DNA from: Sphingopyxis sp.
GTDB lineage: Bacteria; Pseudomonadota; Alphaproteobacteria; Sphingomonadales; Sphingomonadaceae
Reading direction: 5' to 3'
Length of the DNA: 64,000 bases
Assembly: GCF_016704835.1 (NCBI RefSeq)
Contig: NZ_JADIZJ010000001.1
Coordinates: 1,479,062 to 1,543,061, forward strand
Shown: piece by piece, positions 47,566-54,709 of the stretch
Numbering within the stretch: the first letter of the stretch is position 1
Layout: every line of letters starts with the position of its first letter
Notes under the pieces: generated by a model
Seen by the model: the letters and a program-made list of their open reading frames with translations, nothing else
What the model was told of the DNA's origin: nothing
Databases searched by the model: none
Program-made: the position numbers and the translations under genes

Positions 47566-48333
47566 TTAGATCAACGCCCGATACAGCCCGAACGCGCTGG
47601 TAGCGGTCAGCACCACCCCGACCATCACCAGCATGACCTTGGGCGAAAAACGCTTCGCCATATAGGCGCCGAGCGGCGCTGCGGCGACACCGCCGATGAT
47701 CAGCCCGAGCGTCGGGCCGAGGATTTCCTCGAACCCCAGGTTCCAGATAAAGGCGATCGACACCGCGACCGCCAGGAAAAACTCGACGCTGTTGACCGTG
47801 CCGACAATCTTGCGCGGTTCGCCGCCCTGAACGAGCAGGTTCGAGGTTACCACCGGCCCCCAGCCGCCGCCGCCTGCGGCATCGAGAAACCCGCCGACGA
47901 CGGCCAGCGGCGCCACGACCTTGGGCTTCGAGATTTTCGGCGGATAGAGAAGGCCGCGCACCAGCAGCCAGACGCCGATCAGCACCAGATAACCGAGCAC
48001 AAATGGCTTCACCACATCGGCATGCAGCGTGGTCAGGACATAGGCGCCCAGAACCCCGCCGACGACCCCCGGAATCAGCAGGCGCCAGAACAAAGGCCAG
48101 TCGATGTTGCGGTGGAACAAATGGCTGAGCCCCGACGCGCCGGTGGTAAAAATCTCGACGACATGGATGCGCGCCGATGCGGTGGCGGGCGGCACGCCGA
48201 GCACCGCGACGAGCAGGGTGTTACAGATCACGCCGAACGCCATCCCCAACGCGCCGTCGACCAGCTGCGCCGCAAACCCGATCAGGATGAACGGCAGCAA
48301 GGCGGTAAAGTCGATGGCCGCAAAATCGATCAT
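47566..48333 (-). CDS. TSUP family transporter (TauE/SafE sulfite exporter type)
   Basis: A 255-residue protein with about eight membrane helices and the two TauE/SafE repeats: FIGFAAQLVDGALGMAFGV-like start (LIGFAAQLVDGALGMAFGVI) and VVGGFLDAAGGGGWGPVVTS. The family moves sulfite, sulfonates or other organic anions across the inner membrane; the substrate is unknown. No linked sulfur genes are seen. It is oriented with the LysR gene upstream, 128 bases away, which could regulate it. Confidence 0.87.
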   Translation of the reverse strand: MIDFAAIDFTALLPFILIGFAAQLVDGALGMAFGVICNTLLVAVLGVPPATASARIHVVEIFTTGASGLSHLFHRNIDWPLFWRLLIPGVVGGVLGAYVLTTLHADVVKPFVLGYLVLIGVWLLVRGLLYPPKISKPKVVAPLAVVGGFLDAAGGGGWGPVVTSNLLVQGGEPRKIVGTVNSVEFFLAVAVSIAFIWNLGFEEILGPTLGLIIGGVAAAPLGAYMAKRFSPKVMLVMVGVVLTATSAFGLYRALI

Positions 48334-48460
48334 GATAACATCCCAACCCTTTTAGTTGACAACCTGCTGCCGGGATTTGCGGTCCGATGCGAGTCCAATT
48401 TTTCTGCTGCCGATGAAGGGATTTGTTTCCGCGCCCGAACGAAAGCCGCGTCGCGGCCGA

Positions 48461-49384
48461 TCAGACCAGGTCGTCGGGCAGATTTTCGCGCGCATAATCG
48501 ATGAACGCGCGCAGCTTGGGCATCACTTGCTTGCGGCTGGGATAATAGAGGAAAAGCCCCGCCGTGCTCGGCGCGAAATTGCCCAGCACCAGATCCAGCT
48601 CGCCGCGGGCGATATGTTCGTGAACCACCGGTTCGGCGACCATGCCGATCGCCAGCCCGCTACGCACTGCGACCATGATTCCGGCGAAATCATTGACGAT
48701 CACCGGCCCGGTGACCGGGACATCGAATTCGCGATTTCCGTCGACAAAAGTCCATGGCATGATCCCCCCGCTAGACAGGCGCATGCGGATGCAGCGGTGA
48801 TCGCGCAATTCCTCGGGACGCTGCGGCATGCCATAGCGCGCGATATAAGCGGGCGCCGCAACCGCAACGAAGCGGAACGGCCCCGACAGGCGGATTGCGA
48901 TCATGTCGGCTTCCAGCGCTTCGCCCATTCTTACCCCGGCGTCGAACCCGCCGGCATTGAGATCGGACAGCGCGTCGTCGGCGTAAATTTCCAGCTCGAT
49001 TTCGGGATAGGTATCGCAAAAGCCCGAGATGATCGGTTCGAACAACGGCTGGATCGCGCCGCGCATCAGGTTGATGCGCAAGCGTCCGGCGGGCCGGTTG
49101 CCCAGGTTACGCGCGGCTTCATAGGCTTCGCCGAGGCCGGCATAGGCGGGGGCGGCGCGCTCGAGGAACATTTCGCCTGCCTGGGTCAGCCCGACGCTGC
49201 GTGTGGTGCGCATGAACAAAGGTGCGCCGATGCGCGCTTCCAGCCCCTTGATGATCTGGCTGATCGCCGACGGCGAGACGCCAAGGTCGACCGCTGCGGC
49301 CGAGAAGCTCCGCCGTTCCGCGACACGCAGGAAAGCTTCGATCCCGTCGAGCACCCCGTGGGGGATTGTTAAATCCTGCTTCAA
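48461..49384 (-). CDS. LysR family transcriptional regulator
   Basis: A 307-residue LysR protein. The N-terminal helix-turn-helix is RSFSAAAVDLGVSPSAISQIIKGLEARIG; a periplasmic-binding-protein-like effector domain follows from ~residue 90. The LFMRTTRSVGLTQAGEMFLERA wing is typical. The start is TTG 49384 by conservation (KQDLTIPHGVLDGIEAFLRV) and has no strong ribosome-binding site. Target unknown; candidates are the TSUP transporter downstream or the secreted small protein divergent from it at 49468. Confidence 0.88.
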   Translation of the reverse strand: MKQDLTIPHGVLDGIEAFLRVAERRSFSAAAVDLGVSPSAISQIIKGLEARIGAPLFMRTTRSVGLTQAGEMFLERAAPAYAGLGEAYEAARNLGNRPAGRLRINLMRGAIQPLFEPIISGFCDTYPEIELEIYADDALSDLNAGGFDAGVRMGEALEADMIAIRLSGPFRFVAVAAPAYIARYGMPQRPEELRDHRCIRMRLSSGGIMPWTFVDGNREFDVPVTGPVIVNDFAGIMVAVRSGLAIGMVAEPVVHEHIARGELDLVLGNFAPSTAGLFLYYPSRKQVMPKLRAFIDYARENLPDDLV

Positions 49385-49467
49385 AGCACTTGCAGATTAT
49401 AGAGGATTATCTATGTGCGCAACCGCGCCTAAAAAGGTTGCACAACGAAACGAAAGGAACCTCTCCC

Positions 49468-49803
49468 ATGGCCTATCAACTCTCCTCTTTCCGCCGCTTT
49501 CCCGCCGCTTTCGCCATCGTCGCTGCATCGGCGCTGGCTTTCACCGGCCTGATCGCAACCGCAACCCCCGCTTATGCCCAGTCGGGCAGCGACTATCGCT
49601 GCGCCGGTCTGGCCGAACAGGCTCATGTCGCCGCCACCGGCGTTGACGGCGGCAAGCAGGCGAGCGCCAAGCGCTTTGTTTCGACCGGCAAGAAGCTGTG
49701 CGAAGCGGGCAACGAACGCGCCGCTGCAAAGCAGTTCCGCGCCGCGCTGAAAATCGCCGGCGTCGCCGAAGTCGAAACCGACAGCCAGATGGCGTCGCGT
49801 TAA
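49468..49803 (+). CDS. Small secreted hypothetical protein
   Basis: A 111-residue protein with a clear Sec signal peptide cleaved after AYAQ (residues ~36-38) and a mature domain of ~70 residues with two cysteines (YRCAGLAEQ, KKLCEAGNE) that could pair. The helical mature part (AKRFVSTGKKLCEAGNERAA) resembles a TPR-like or CxxC-type periplasmic helical hairpin. Function unknown. AAAGGAAC precedes the ATG at 49468, and an intrinsic terminator follows. Confidence 0.75.
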   Translation: MAYQLSSFRRFPAAFAIVAASALAFTGLIATATPAYAQSGSDYRCAGLAEQAHVAATGVDGGKQASAKRFVSTGKKLCEAGNERAAAKQFRAALKIAGVAEVETDSQMASR

Positions 49804-49863
49804 GCTAGAAAAGACACCAATCTCCGGACCGTCCTCTCCCTCTCCCCGACGGTTCCACTAAAC

Positions 49864-49900
49864 TGGGGCGGCACTCGTAAAGAGGCCGCCCCATTTTGTT
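49864..49900 (+). terminator. Rho-independent terminator
   Basis: TGGGGCGGC and GCCGCCCCA form a 9-bp stem (49864-49893) with a 12-base loop followed by TTTTGTTTG. It ends the small secreted protein transcript. Confidence 0.88.
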
Positions 49901-50127
49901 TGCGCGAAACCGAACCGATCGGCTTTTTGCAGGCGCCTGCCGATAGCGGCGAGGTCCCCGCCGCCTTGTGCGTTTCGTTCCAAACGGGCTGCAACGCATC
50001 TTGCCAAATCCGTGCGCACGCTCTTTAGCGGTGCCACGGAGGCTTGGCGCCGGTGATCCAGTTTCGTGCACGGCGGCGAAGTGTCGGCGCACGTCGGTCC
50101 CTGCGGCCCGATATGAGGATCAAAAGC

Positions 50128-51297
50128 ATGAGCAATCCCGGCATGGACGCGGACATCTTTGACCAGTTCATCGAACAGCTTGAACGCTATGTGCGTGACC
50201 GTTTGCTCCCCGCCGAAGCGGGGATCATCGAGACTGACCAGATCCCCGCCGACATCCTCGCCGAAATGCGCGACATGGGGCTGTTCGGGTTGACGATCCC
50301 CGAGGAATTCGGCGGCGCGGGCATGAACGTCAGCCAATATGTCCGCACCATCCACACATTGTCCTATGCGATGCCGGCGTTCCGTTCGATCATCTCGATC
50401 AATATCGGCATGGTCGCTTCGGCGCTCAAGAATGGCGGCACCGATGCGCAAAAGGCTGAATGGCTGCCGCGCATCGCGGCGGGCGAGATCGCCTGTTTCG
50501 GCCTGACCGAGCCGGGGTCGGGGTCGGATTCGGCGGGGCTGCAGGCGACCGCGGTCCAAACCGACAACGGCTGGGTGCTCAATGGCACAAAGCGCTACAT
50601 CACCAATTCGCCCTTTGCCAAGATCGGCCTGATCATGGCGCGGACGAGCAAGGAGAATCTTCCGAAGAATGCCCATGTCTCGGCGTTTCTCGTTCCGCTC
50701 GACAGCGCGGGCGTGACGATCGGCAAGGCGGACAAGAAGATGGGTCAGTCGGGCAGCCATATCGCCGACGTCATCATGGAAGACGTTCGCGTCGGCGGCG
50801 AGGCGCTGCTCGGCGGCGAACTGGGCAAGGGTTTTGCTTATGCGATGATGAGCCTCGACAATGGCCGCATGTCCGTCGGCGCCGCCGCGACCGCCTATGC
50901 GCGCCGCGCGCTCGACAGCGCGGTGCGTTACGCGACCGAGCGCAAGGCGTTTGGCGAACCGATCGCCAACTTCCAGCTCATCCAGCAGATGCTCGCGCAG
51001 AGCGAAATCGACATCTACGCCGCCGAATGCATGATGGCCGACGTCACCGCGCGCGCCGACGCGGGCGAAAATGTCCTGCGCAAGGCGGCGGCGTTCAAGG
51101 TATTTGCTTCCGAAATGTGCGGCCGCGTCGTCGATGCATGCGTTCAGGTCTATGGCGGCGCGGGCTATCTTGCCGAATATGATGCCGAACGCTTCTTTCG
51201 CGATGCCCGCATCTATCGCATCTACGAAGGCACGACGCAGATCCTGCAACTCCAGATCGCCAAGCACATGCTGCGCGAATTTGCGGCGGCGAACTGA
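50128..51297 (+). CDS. Acyl-CoA dehydrogenase
   Basis: A 389-residue FAD acyl-CoA dehydrogenase. Motifs: CFGLTEPGSGSDSAGLQ, GTKRYITNSPFAK, VYGGAGYLAEYDAERFFRDARI and IYEGTTQILQLQIAKH; the putative catalytic Glu lies in the last region (YEGTTQ). It is the only gene of its kind on this side, apparently monocistronic, starting at ATG 50128 with GAGGAT upstream. The acyl substrate is unknown. It is the last clearly core gene before the accessory region. Confidence 0.93.
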   Translation: MSNPGMDADIFDQFIEQLERYVRDRLLPAEAGIIETDQIPADILAEMRDMGLFGLTIPEEFGGAGMNVSQYVRTIHTLSYAMPAFRSIISINIGMVASALKNGGTDAQKAEWLPRIAAGEIACFGLTEPGSGSDSAGLQATAVQTDNGWVLNGTKRYITNSPFAKIGLIMARTSKENLPKNAHVSAFLVPLDSAGVTIGKADKKMGQSGSHIADVIMEDVRVGGEALLGGELGKGFAYAMMSLDNGRMSVGAAATAYARRALDSAVRYATERKAFGEPIANFQLIQQMLAQSEIDIYAAECMMADVTARADAGENVLRKAAAFKVFASEMCGRVVDACVQVYGGAGYLAEYDAERFFRDARIYRIYEGTTQILQLQIAKHMLREFAAAN

Positions 51298-51974
51298 TCG
51301 GTCATCGCGCCCCGCTCTGTGATAGTCAGCCTGCGGCCCAGTCCTTGCGCCGGTAACGGAAATACCAGACTTCATGTGCCAGGTCAATCATGCTATTGAA
51401 ATAGAATGATTTTTTACAGAATTTTGACCTCGAAAAATTGGCCAGCAATCACCCAGCAATCACCGTTTTGAGGGGCCAAAAAACCTCGTGTCCACGCGCA
51501 AATCTGCTCGTCGATCGGACCTTTCCAAGACCAATCTTGACGACTCTCCGATGGCGAAGGTCAGCGGTTCAAATCCTGTAGATTGCCTCTCATATGCTCC
51601 CTCAGTTAGCCTCTCCAGGGTCGCGAAAAGTGCCGCGCCGTGGGTAAGAATTTGGTGCCTCTCATCAGAAAATTGGACCAGTTCAGGCTACCACCGCCGG
51701 GCAGGGTCAGACGATCTAGCGATCGCCGGTATCGCAGGCGCGCAACCCCGCCGCGCAGCTTTGGACGGCATACGCCAATTAGATCCATTTTCGGTTCCAG
51801 TTTTGGTTGCTGATTGCGGTCGATCTGTTGGACATAGGCGCGCGCCCGTACAGTCAACTGGGCGAGTGACCGGGTTCCGCCACGTATGTCCAGGCAATTG
51901 CTAAAGGTGGTGGTACGTGCTCCAGACGCGCGTTTCCTTTGCTCGGTCACTTTTTCGCGATGCAACGCCTAGAA

Positions 51975-51991
51975 TAATAATTGGATTATTA
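51975..51991. promoter_or_regulatory. AT-rich 17-bp palindrome upstream of the lasso precursor gene
   Basis: TAATAAT TGG ATTATTA has perfect 7-bp arms and lies ~77 bases upstream of the precursor start in otherwise GC-rich DNA. It could be a promoter element or operator for the lasso operon. The sigma factor that reads it is not known. Confidence 0.4.
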
Positions 51992-52018
51992 AATAGTAGC
52001 GCTCTGGCGCGAGGCATA

Positions 52019-52058
52019 CTTTTCAACTGCGACTCATCTTGGTCGCAACCTTGAAAAG
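52019..52058 (+). promoter_or_regulatory. Two-part stem in the 5' leader of the lasso precursor, reaching the ribosome-binding site
   Basis: An outer perfect 8-bp stem (CTTTTCAA 52019-52026 with TTGAAAAG 52051-52058) encloses an inner 6-bp stem (TGCGAC 52028-52033 with GTCGCA 52042-52047). The outer right arm overlaps the Shine-Dalgarno AAGGA (52055-52059), so folding could limit translation of the precursor. Confidence 0.45.
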
Positions 52059-52067
52059 GAACGTGAC

Positions 52068-52199
52068 ATGAAAACGCATGACGACATCATCGATCTCGGC
52101 GCCGCCCAGGACGAAACCCTCGGCGCGCTGCCGTCGGGCCAGCAGGACGTACAGCCCGGGGACAAGTTTATCCTCGGCGGCATCAGCGCCGACGATTGA
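52068..52199 (+). CDS. Lasso peptide precursor (A protein)
   Basis: A 43-residue peptide too short for most gene callers. The leader is residues 1-18 and contains the DLGAAQDETL block (L-G-x-A-x-x-E-T pattern of proteobacterial lasso leaders) with the conserved Thr at the penultimate leader position (Thr17). The predicted core is residues 19-43: Gly19 is core position 1 and Asp27 is core position 9, giving a 9-residue macrolactam ring (GALPSGQQD) and a 16-residue loop and tail ending GGISADD. Bulky plug candidates are Phe34, Ile35 and Lys33. ATG 52068 has AAAAGGA upstream; no other start is in frame. The C-terminus resembles, from memory, sphingopyxin I. Confidence 0.88.
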   Translation: MKTHDDIIDLGAAQDETLGALPSGQQDVQPGDKFILGGISADD

Positions 52200-52206
52200 C
52201 TGACGC

Positions 52207-52236
52207 GTGGCGTGCAGTCCTCGCACTGCACGCCAC
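52207..52236 (+). promoter_or_regulatory. Perfect 12-bp hairpin between lasso A and B genes
   Basis: GTGGCGTGCAGT (52207-52218) pairs exactly with 52225-52236 around a 6-base loop, starting 8 bases after the precursor stop. No T-run follows. Such A/B hairpins are a known feature of proteobacterial lasso operons and are thought to protect the short precursor mRNA or attenuate read-through into B and C. Confidence 0.75.
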
Positions 52237-52255
52237 CGCTCCGTCGCGCGCTTCC

Positions 52256-52900
52256 ATGATGAATGTCATCAGTTCAGCTGCCACGCATTGGTGCAGAGTC
52301 GGCGGCACCTTCGTCTTTCTGGACTTGTCCCGCGATCGCTATTTCATGCTGGAGCAGAGTGCGGCTGATCGCTTTTGCCGGATCGTCAGGGGCGCGCAAG
52401 AGGAGGGCGACGCGGATTGGCTTGCCGCACGCGGTTTGCACCACCTGGCGCCACCGATTGATCGACCTTTTTCCGAAGAGATCGCTCCGACCAGCAGCCT
52501 TCGAGAGGAGCCGGATCTCGAAAGGGGTTCCGCGGTTGAAACGGCCCGTGCGGTATTTGCCCTGGCCATAGCTCAGCGGCATGTTCGGAAACTCGCTCTA
52601 ATAGAAATCCTGCCCAATCTTTCGCAAGGCGTGCCAGTACCACCGCACGTTCAACGGTCGGATGCGCGCCAAGTAGCCGCCGCGTTTAAGCGAGCGCGGC
52701 ATTATCTTTCCGGCATGGATGAATGCCTCAGCCGCGGCGTCGCGATGCGCCGCGTGCTGGCCGGAAAGGGGTGCGAGGCCCGGCTGGTGATCGGCGTAAC
52801 TTTGCCATTCGCAGCGCATTGCTGGGTGCAGCTGGGCTCGGCGGTATTGACCGATCCGCTCGATGTGGTGACCCCCTACACACCGATATTGGTCGCCTGA
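52256..52900 (+). CDS. Lasso peptide B protein (PqqD-like RRE fused to transglutaminase-like protease)
   Basis: A 214-residue B protein that binds the leader and cleaves it before core Gly1. The N-terminal ~75 residues are a PqqD-like recognition domain (GGTFVFLDLSRDRYFMLEQ). The C-terminal transglutaminase-like domain has the Cys-His-Asp triad: Cys157 (MDECLSRGVAM), His188 (AAHCWVQL) and Asp200 (LTDPLD). The chosen ATG 52256 lies just beyond the A/B hairpin; a TTG at 52196 would read through the hairpin and has no precedent. The stop overlaps the C gene start (TGATG). The frame is intact, unlike the next gene. Confidence 0.85.
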   Translation: MMNVISSAATHWCRVGGTFVFLDLSRDRYFMLEQSAADRFCRIVRGAQEEGDADWLAARGLHHLAPPIDRPFSEEIAPTSSLREEPDLERGSAVETARAVFALAIAQRHVRKLALIEILPNLSQGVPVPPHVQRSDARQVAAAFKRARHYLSGMDECLSRGVAMRRVLAGKGCEARLVIGVTLPFAAHCWVQLGSAVLTDPLDVVTPYTPILVA

Positions 52901-54623
52901 TGCCGAGGTATTTTCGCATAGAGATTTCCGACGCTTCAGGACAGGCTGATCGTGACGAGATTGAAGCGGACTCATCCACCTTATCGCTTCCAAGCGCGCG
53001 GCTCTGGTACGATCAACAGCCGCTTGCCCTGGGTGGGCATGGATATCTGATCGGCCATCTGTTCGAGCGAGGCGAAAAGAGCCGCCGCGTCGTTGGATCT
53101 GCATGAAACGGCGGTAAGCAAAATGGCGGCGTCTAGCGGCCGGTCGCTCGTGTCCGACTATTGGGGCGGCTATGTCGCCATCCTGGCACGGCCCGGTGGA
53201 GGTCTCGCGATATTTCGCGACCCGTCGGGGTTGTTGCCCGTCTATTACCGCGCCGATGGGGCGGGCGTCACAGCGTCGAGCGACGCTGCCGATCTCGGCA
53301 GACGTGGCGGCGTCGATTATCCGGCAGTTGCGCGGTTTCTGGCTAATGGGGGCGCGCCTAGCCGAGAAACCTGCCTCGAAGGTGTCCAGGTACTGCTTCC
53401 AGGGGAATGTCTGATCATTACTTCGGGATCGCGTCGTCTGGAAAGCTGGTGGTCACCGTGGGATTGGACGCAGGTCCCTAACAAGCGGTTCGAGGTGGCC
53501 GCCGGTAAGCTTCGCGCCGTGGCGCTCGACTGTATCGAAAGCTGGGCGTCCTGCTTCGATTCCATATTGATCGGCGTATCTGGCGGCCTCGATTCCTCGA
53601 TTGTCGCCGGCGCCGCATCTCGCCACGCCGCCGCGCTTCATTGCCTGACGATGATCGAAGACGATGCGATTGGTGATGAGCGCCGTTATGCTTCCATTCT
53701 CGCCAAGGCGATCGGCGTTCCCTTGCTTGGAAGCCCACTATGACCTCGGCAAGGTTGAGATTGATCGCGCCGTGGCGCCGCACCACCCTTGGCCGCACGC
53801 GCCATTCTACATGCAGGCAATCGCGTCGGCTCATGAAGAGCTCCGCCGCGAGCATCAAATCGATGCCTTCTTCTCGGGCAATGGCGGGGACAATATCTTC
53901 TGTGCGATCCGCAGCGCCTCGCCGTTCGTCGATCGTTTCATGGCGCAGGGACCGCGTCACGGGCTTTTCGACACCCTGCGCGATTTGAGCGATCTGACGG
54001 GAGCCAGCGGTGCGACCATCTTGCGGCACGCCTGGGATCGCTATCGTGACTGCAGCCGGCCCGTAAAACTTCATCGCGACACTTCCGGGCTTTCTTCCGC
54101 CGCGATCGCCGAGCTGGATGTGCCGAGGCCGCCCCATCCATGGATGGAAGCGCCCGAAGGCACGCCGCCCGGCAAGGCGGCGCATGTCAGGCTGCTGGCG
54201 CGCGCGCATCGCAGCATCGAGCTGTATCCCCGCCGCTCCCATCCGCAGCATGTCGCGCCGCTCCTGTCGCAACCAATCGTCGAAACATGCCTGTCAATCC
54301 CGACATGGCAGTGGATCGAGGGCGGCAGGGATCGCGCCGTCGCTCGGGCGGCATTCAAACCCATCGTCCCTGTGCAATTATTGCGCCGCACGTCCAAGGG
54401 CGGGCCGGGCGGCTTCATGCAGCGCATATTCCAGGCGAACGCGGAACATGCCGGCGACCTGCTGCGCACTGGCCTGCTGGCGCGGGCCGGTCTGCTCGAC
54501 CTCAGGACCTTGGAAGGAGCCTCGCAGCCGACGGTGGCGGGCTTCGAAAAGGCGCAGCGCATCCTCGCACTTTGCGCGGCGGAAAGCTGGGTTCGTTGGT
54601 GGACGGATGTTCGCGCGTCATAA
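52900..54623 (+). pseudogene. Lasso peptide C protein (asparagine synthetase-like cyclase), two frameshifts
   Basis: About 574 residues spread over three frames. The N-terminal glutaminase-like domain runs from ATG 52900 (MPRYFRIEISDASG); a +1 shift near 53085-53095 leads into SDYWGGYVAILARPGGG. The synthetase domain follows with the PP-loop GVSGGLDSSIVAGAA, and a second +1 shift near 53725-53735 joins EAHYDLGKVEIDR to the end (WVRWWTDVRAS). C enzymes adenylate the ring Asp side chain and close the isopeptide bond with Gly1. No other defects are seen, so the frameshifts may be sequencing errors; if real the pathway is dead. It converges with the isopeptidase. Confidence 0.82.
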
Positions 54624-54709
54624 GGCTATCGCCGCTCGGCGCCTCGCGTCTGCACACACCTTGTCCTCCATTGCGCCGCCATCTTCGCCCAGCGGTCGAA
54701 TGCCCTCTG

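Larger units (their letters stand above)
51298..52067. other. Gene-free junction upstream of the lasso-peptide cluster
   Basis: 770 bases without a credible gene. It holds a tandem 11-bp duplication (CAGCAATCACC at 51443-51453 and 51454-51464), a tRNA T-loop-like string (GGTTCAAATCC at 51566-51576) with no matching tRNA body, and AT-rich DNA at both ends. The longer frames on either strand have no recognisable product. The right end contains the palindrome and stem structures listed below. It may be a boundary of the acquired segment. Confidence 0.5.

Noticed and set aside
51566..51576. tRNA-like T-loop (GGTTCAAATCC) upstream of the lasso cluster
   Set aside because: The flanking bases do not form a 5-bp T-stem and no anticodon arm, D arm or acceptor stem can be drawn around it. 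At most it is an att-site remnant.
51488..51904. 138-codon open frame on the + strand before the precursor gene
   Set aside because: No recognisable domain, no ribosome-binding site and Ser/Arg-rich low-complexity sequence typical of chance frames in GC-rich DNA. The overlapping - strand frame (51606-51965) is equally unconvincing.
52196..52255. TTG 52196 as the start of the lasso B protein
   Set aside because: It would overlap the precursor stop and translate through the perfect hairpin; the added 20 residues precede the PqqD-like domain without conservation.
53478..54272. 264-codon - strand open frame within the lasso C gene
   Set aside because: The + strand carries the asparagine-synthetase PP-loop and downstream motifs across this interval; the - strand frame is a composition artefact.
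54624..54709. Lasso D-type ABC exporter gene near the cluster
   Set aside because: No ABC transporter is present between 51 and 62 kb. Isopeptidase-type lasso clusters commonly lack one, so its absence is not evidence of truncation.
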